Origin: Planctomycetaceae bacterium UBA6894
Lineage (GTDB): Bacteria; Planctomycetota; Planctomycetia; Gemmatales; Gemmataceae
Assembly (NCBI GenBank): GCA_002451275.1
Contig: DKBS01000156.1
Span: 1-7,652, forward strand
Direction: 5' to 3'
Length of the DNA: 7,652 bases
Below, piece by piece: positions 5,568 through 7,652 of the stretch; within the stretch, counting starts at the first letter, position 1; the number at the start of each line of letters is the position of its first letter. The notes beneath the pieces were generated by a model. It was not told where the DNA came from. It did no database searches and was given only the letters and a program-made list of their open reading frames with translations. The position numbers and the translations under genes are program-made.

Positions 5568-6434
5568 ATGCGCATCTTTGTGTTGGTGGCTTGGTGCTGC
5601 ACCTGGGGTTTGGCCACGGGAGGCGAAGGGCTAGCTCCCCCGGAAAAGAGCCTGCCCTTTTCCCTGATGGATCTGGATGGAAAAGTTCACCCGCTGGACT
5701 GCCAAGGCCCCGGTGAGATCCGTGTTTTTGTTTTCCTTGCCACCGAGTGCCCCATCGCCAACGGCAACATCCCCACCCTGAACCAGTTGCACCGGGAACT
5801 CGGCCGCACAGGTACCGCGAAACTTTTCGGTGTGGTTTCTGACCCGTTCACCACACGCGACGAGGCGGCCCGTCACTACCGCGACTATCAAACACGGTTC
5901 CCGATCCTGTTCGACTCGTCGCGGCAATTGTGCGAACGGTTTCAACCCAGCCATGTGCCCGAGGCCTTTGTGGTGGATGCAACGGGCCGGCTGGCTTACC
6001 GGGGCGCGATTGACAACGCCTGGGAGGCGGTGGGCAAGCGCAGGCAGGTGGTGACCAGACACTATCTGGCGGAGGCCCTGGAGCGGTTGAGAGCCAACCA
6101 GACCCCCAACCCGGCCCGCACCCAACCGGTGGGCTGTCCGGTGGAATATCCACCGCTGGATCGCCCAGAGCGCGCGGTCACCTACCACCGCGACATCGCA
6201 CCGGTGCTGCTTTTCCGCTGTGCCGAATGCCACCGGGAAAAAGGAACCGCCTTTGACCTGTCGGGCCTGGAACAGGCCAAACTGCAGGGCAAGCGTATCG
6301 CCACCACGCCGTGCAAGGGCCCGACAGCGGCCACACGCCAGTGCACCCCCTTTGAAAAAAGCCTGCTACAAGTCTGGCTAGACCGGGGAATGCCACCGGG
6401 TGACACTGCGGATTCCCCCGGCAAAGCCCGCTGA
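5568..6434 (+). CDS. Secreted redoxin (thioredoxin-fold) fused to a c-type haem segment
   Basis: The 288-residue protein has a probable but weak signal peptide (MRIFVLVAWCCTWGLATG). The thioredoxin/AhpC-TSA-like domain covers about 25-175. It has FLATECPIAN at 56-65 with a single Cys61 in place of the CxxC pair, a cis-Pro loop at HVPEAFVVD (129-137), and the YRGAIDN strand (144-150). A linker with GCP follows. The C-terminal part has YHRDIAPVLLFRCAECH, with a CxxCH haem site at 218-222. The architecture matches redoxin-cytochrome proteins common in planctomycetes, which are probably periplasmic redox proteins. Partners are unknown. The C-terminal domain is short: the MPPW segment usually found about 40 residues after CxxCH is missing, two cysteines (249, 259) lie there instead, and the only later Met is in RGMPPGD (273-279). 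ATG is chosen because a stop lies upstream in frame. AAGG at 5553-5556 may be the ribosome site, with a closer AAGG abutting the start. Confidence 0.85.
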   Translation: MRIFVLVAWCCTWGLATGGEGLAPPEKSLPFSLMDLDGKVHPLDCQGPGEIRVFVFLATECPIANGNIPTLNQLHRELGRTGTAKLFGVVSDPFTTRDEAARHYRDYQTRFPILFDSSRQLCERFQPSHVPEAFVVDATGRLAYRGAIDNAWEAVGKRRQVVTRHYLAEALERLRANQTPNPARTQPVGCPVEYPPLDRPERAVTYHRDIAPVLLFRCAECHREKGTAFDLSGLEQAKLQGKRIATTPCKGPTAATRQCTPFEKSLLQVWLDRGMPPGDTADSPGKAR

Positions 6435-6489
6435 AAGCCCTCTTCCTTTTGCGATTCCGCCTGCTTTGGCCGCCATGGTAGCCTGTCGC

Positions 6490-6514
6490 CCTGTCGGATT
6501 TCGCACCGGACAGG
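6490..6514 (+). promoter_or_regulatory. Leader hairpin overlapping the ribosome binding site of the GT39-like gene
   Basis: CCTGTCGG (6490-6497) pairs with CC-GACAGG (6506-6514, with G6508 bulged) around an eight-base loop. The 3' arm includes most of AGGA (6512-6515), the likely Shine-Dalgarno site 11 bases before the ATG. The 5' arm is preceded by a second CCTGTC at 6482-6487, which could pair instead. This may lower or tune translation. It is inferred from pairing alone. Confidence 0.35.
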
Positions 6515-6526
6515 ACCACGCGGCGC

Positions 6527-7652
6527 ATGAACGGGCCAACCTTGCCACGCTTGTTGGCGTTTCTGGTGGTGACGATCACCAGCTTGTGGCTGACCGGAGC
6601 CGCCCGCAACCTTTCAGCCACCTTCGATGAACCGGTTTACCTGCAATGCGGACTTGATTGCTGGGCTCACCACACCCACAAGCCCCTGATGCGGCTGGGC
6701 ACAATGCCCTTGCCCGTGGATGTGGAAACCTTCCCGCTGCACCTGTGGTACTGGTGGCACCAGACCACACCCGACTGGGACAACGACTTCGGCGGGATGC
6801 TGACTGTCGCGCGCACCACCGCCCTGCTTTTCTGGTGGAACCTACTGCTGCAATGCTGGCGCTTGGGCATGCTGGTGGCCGGCCCCTGGTGCGGCTTCTG
6901 GGTTTTGGCCGCTGTGGCGCTGGAACCCAACCTGATGGGCCATGCGGCATTGGCCACCACCGACATCGCAGTGACCGGTTGCCTGATCGCCACGCTGGTG
7001 GAATACCTGCGGTACCGGCAAAGCCCGTCCCGCCTGCTGTGGTGGAAGGTGGCGCTGTGGTGGGCGCTGTCGCTATTCGCCAAGGCCTCGGCGCTGGTGT
7101 TCGTGCCCATCCTGATCCTGTCGGCGGAGGCACCCACGCTGTGGGGCCTGTGGCGACAGCACGGGATCAGCCGGGACCTGTTGAAAGGACTCTGGACCAA
7201 ACTGAAGGGCTGGATGGCGCTGGGCTTCACCGCGCTGGCTGTGGTGTTTCTGCTAGTGGGCAGCGACTTCCAGTGCGAGCGCACCTTTGTGGAATGGGCC
7301 AACGGCCTGAAGCGCGGGCCCCTGCACGACACCATGGCGTGGCTGGCGGATCATCTGCGCATCTTCACCAACGCCGGCGAAGGCCTGGCGCAGCAGATCA
7401 AGCACAACATGCGGGGCCACCCAAGCTACCTGCTTGGCGTTGAGCACCCCAAGGCGGTGTGGTATCACTTTCCGGTGCTGCTGCTGATCAAACTGCCCAC
7501 CTGGTTTTGGCTGTTGTTTCCGTTCACCCTGTGGCGGCAATGGAAATCGGCTTGGGTGCCGGGTCTGGTGGCCTGCGGGCTCCTGCTGGCCTTCAGCGGC
7601 AACTGCCGGGTGCAGATCGGACTGCGGCTGGGCTTTCCCCTTGGGGGGTTGT
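6527..7652 (+). CDS. GT39/PMT-like multi-pass membrane glycosyltransferase (partial, runs off the right edge)
   Basis: An open frame of 375 codons runs from the ATG at 6527 to the window end without a stop. It resembles lipid-carrier-dependent glycosyltransferases of the GT39/ArnT type, which move a sugar from a polyprenyl-phosphate donor on the outer face of the inner membrane. After a first membrane helix (about 8-26) comes SATFDEPVYLQCG (30-42), with the Asp34-Glu35 pair typical of the first periplasmic loop. Next is HKPLMRLGTMPLPVDV (51-66), where standard members have an EHPPL-like motif. Then comes LEPNLMGHAALATTD (132-146), with the second conserved Asp146. Many Trp- and Leu-rich membrane helices follow, with WYHFPVLLLIKLP near 325-340. 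The start is supported by AGGA 11 bases upstream and an in-frame stop at 6479. The donor and acceptor cannot be told. It follows the redoxin gene after 92 bp. Confidence 0.8.
   Translation, partial: MNGPTLPRLLAFLVVTITSLWLTGAARNLSATFDEPVYLQCGLDCWAHHTHKPLMRLGTMPLPVDVETFPLHLWYWWHQTTPDWDNDFGGMLTVARTTALLFWWNLLLQCWRLGMLVAGPWCGFWVLAAVALEPNLMGHAALATTDIAVTGCLIATLVEYLRYRQSPSRLLWWKVALWWALSLFAKASALVFVPILILSAEAPTLWGLWRQHGISRDLLKGLWTKLKGWMALGFTALAVVFLLVGSDFQCERTFVEWANGLKRGPLHDTMAWLADHLRIFTNAGEGLAQQIKHNMRGHPSYLLGVEHPKAVWYHFPVLLLIKLPTWFWLLFPFTLWRQWKSAWVPGLVACGLLLAFSGNCRVQIGLRLGFPLGGL

Noticed and set aside
6576..7443. Alternative open frames on both strands in the right-hand region (for example plus 6658-7443 and minus 6667-7335)
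   Set aside because: The frame from 6527 encodes a membrane protein with GT39-like motifs and stays open to the window edge. The others are repetitive in Ala, Gly, Pro, Arg and Ser and lack motifs.
1..7652. tRNA, rRNA, CRISPR array, transposase or insertion sequence
   Set aside because: No cloverleaf, no regularly spaced repeat array and no transposase-like protein was seen. The only substantial repeat is the 60-bp pair, which carries no terminal inverted repeats.

Overview
The window is high-GC DNA from a free-living bacterium, most likely a planctomycete or related PVC member. That placement is inferred from gene content: two secreted formylglycine-type sulfatases in tandem, a redoxin fused to a c-type haem segment, a DUF3267 putative zincin, and a GT39-like membrane protein with an FDEP motif. 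No rRNA or other phylogenetic marker is present, so it remains an inference.

Layout. Bases 1-77 are the 3' end of an unidentified plus-strand gene. A minus-strand block follows, transcribed from right to left: sulfatase B (3719-2295), sulfatase A (2295-745), then a DUF3267 membrane zincin (676-122). The two sulfatases share one base (TAATG), and sulfatase A has its own strong Shine-Dalgarno site, so they are almost certainly one transcript. The DUF3267 gene lies 68 bp further downstream and may be its last member. A 389-bp divergent intergenic region (3720-4108) with an AT-rich island and several small repeats separates this block from three plus-strand genes: a PitA-type phosphate transporter (4109-5491), a redoxin/cytochrome-like secreted protein (5568-6434), and a GT39-like multi-pass membrane protein that runs off the right edge (from 6527).

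Function. The sulfatases should act outside the cytoplasm on sulfated substrates. Pit imports phosphate, the redoxin/haem protein is an extracytoplasmic redox protein of unknown partner, and the last gene probably transfers sugars from a lipid carrier. No sulfatase-maturing enzyme or regulator is visible. Adjacency of Pit to the sulfatases suggests, but does not show, a link in nutrient scavenging.

Most unusual feature. The last 16 codons (including the stop) of the left-edge gene, plus its downstream flank, occur twice (30-89 and 694-753) and bracket the DUF3267 gene. Of the seven differences in 60 bp, six are at third codon positions. Copy 2 is a headless coding remnant ending against the sulfatase A stop. 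This points to a cassette-like insertion or a collapsed gene duplication. I see no clear new defence or mobile system, and no tRNA, rRNA, CRISPR array or insertion sequence.
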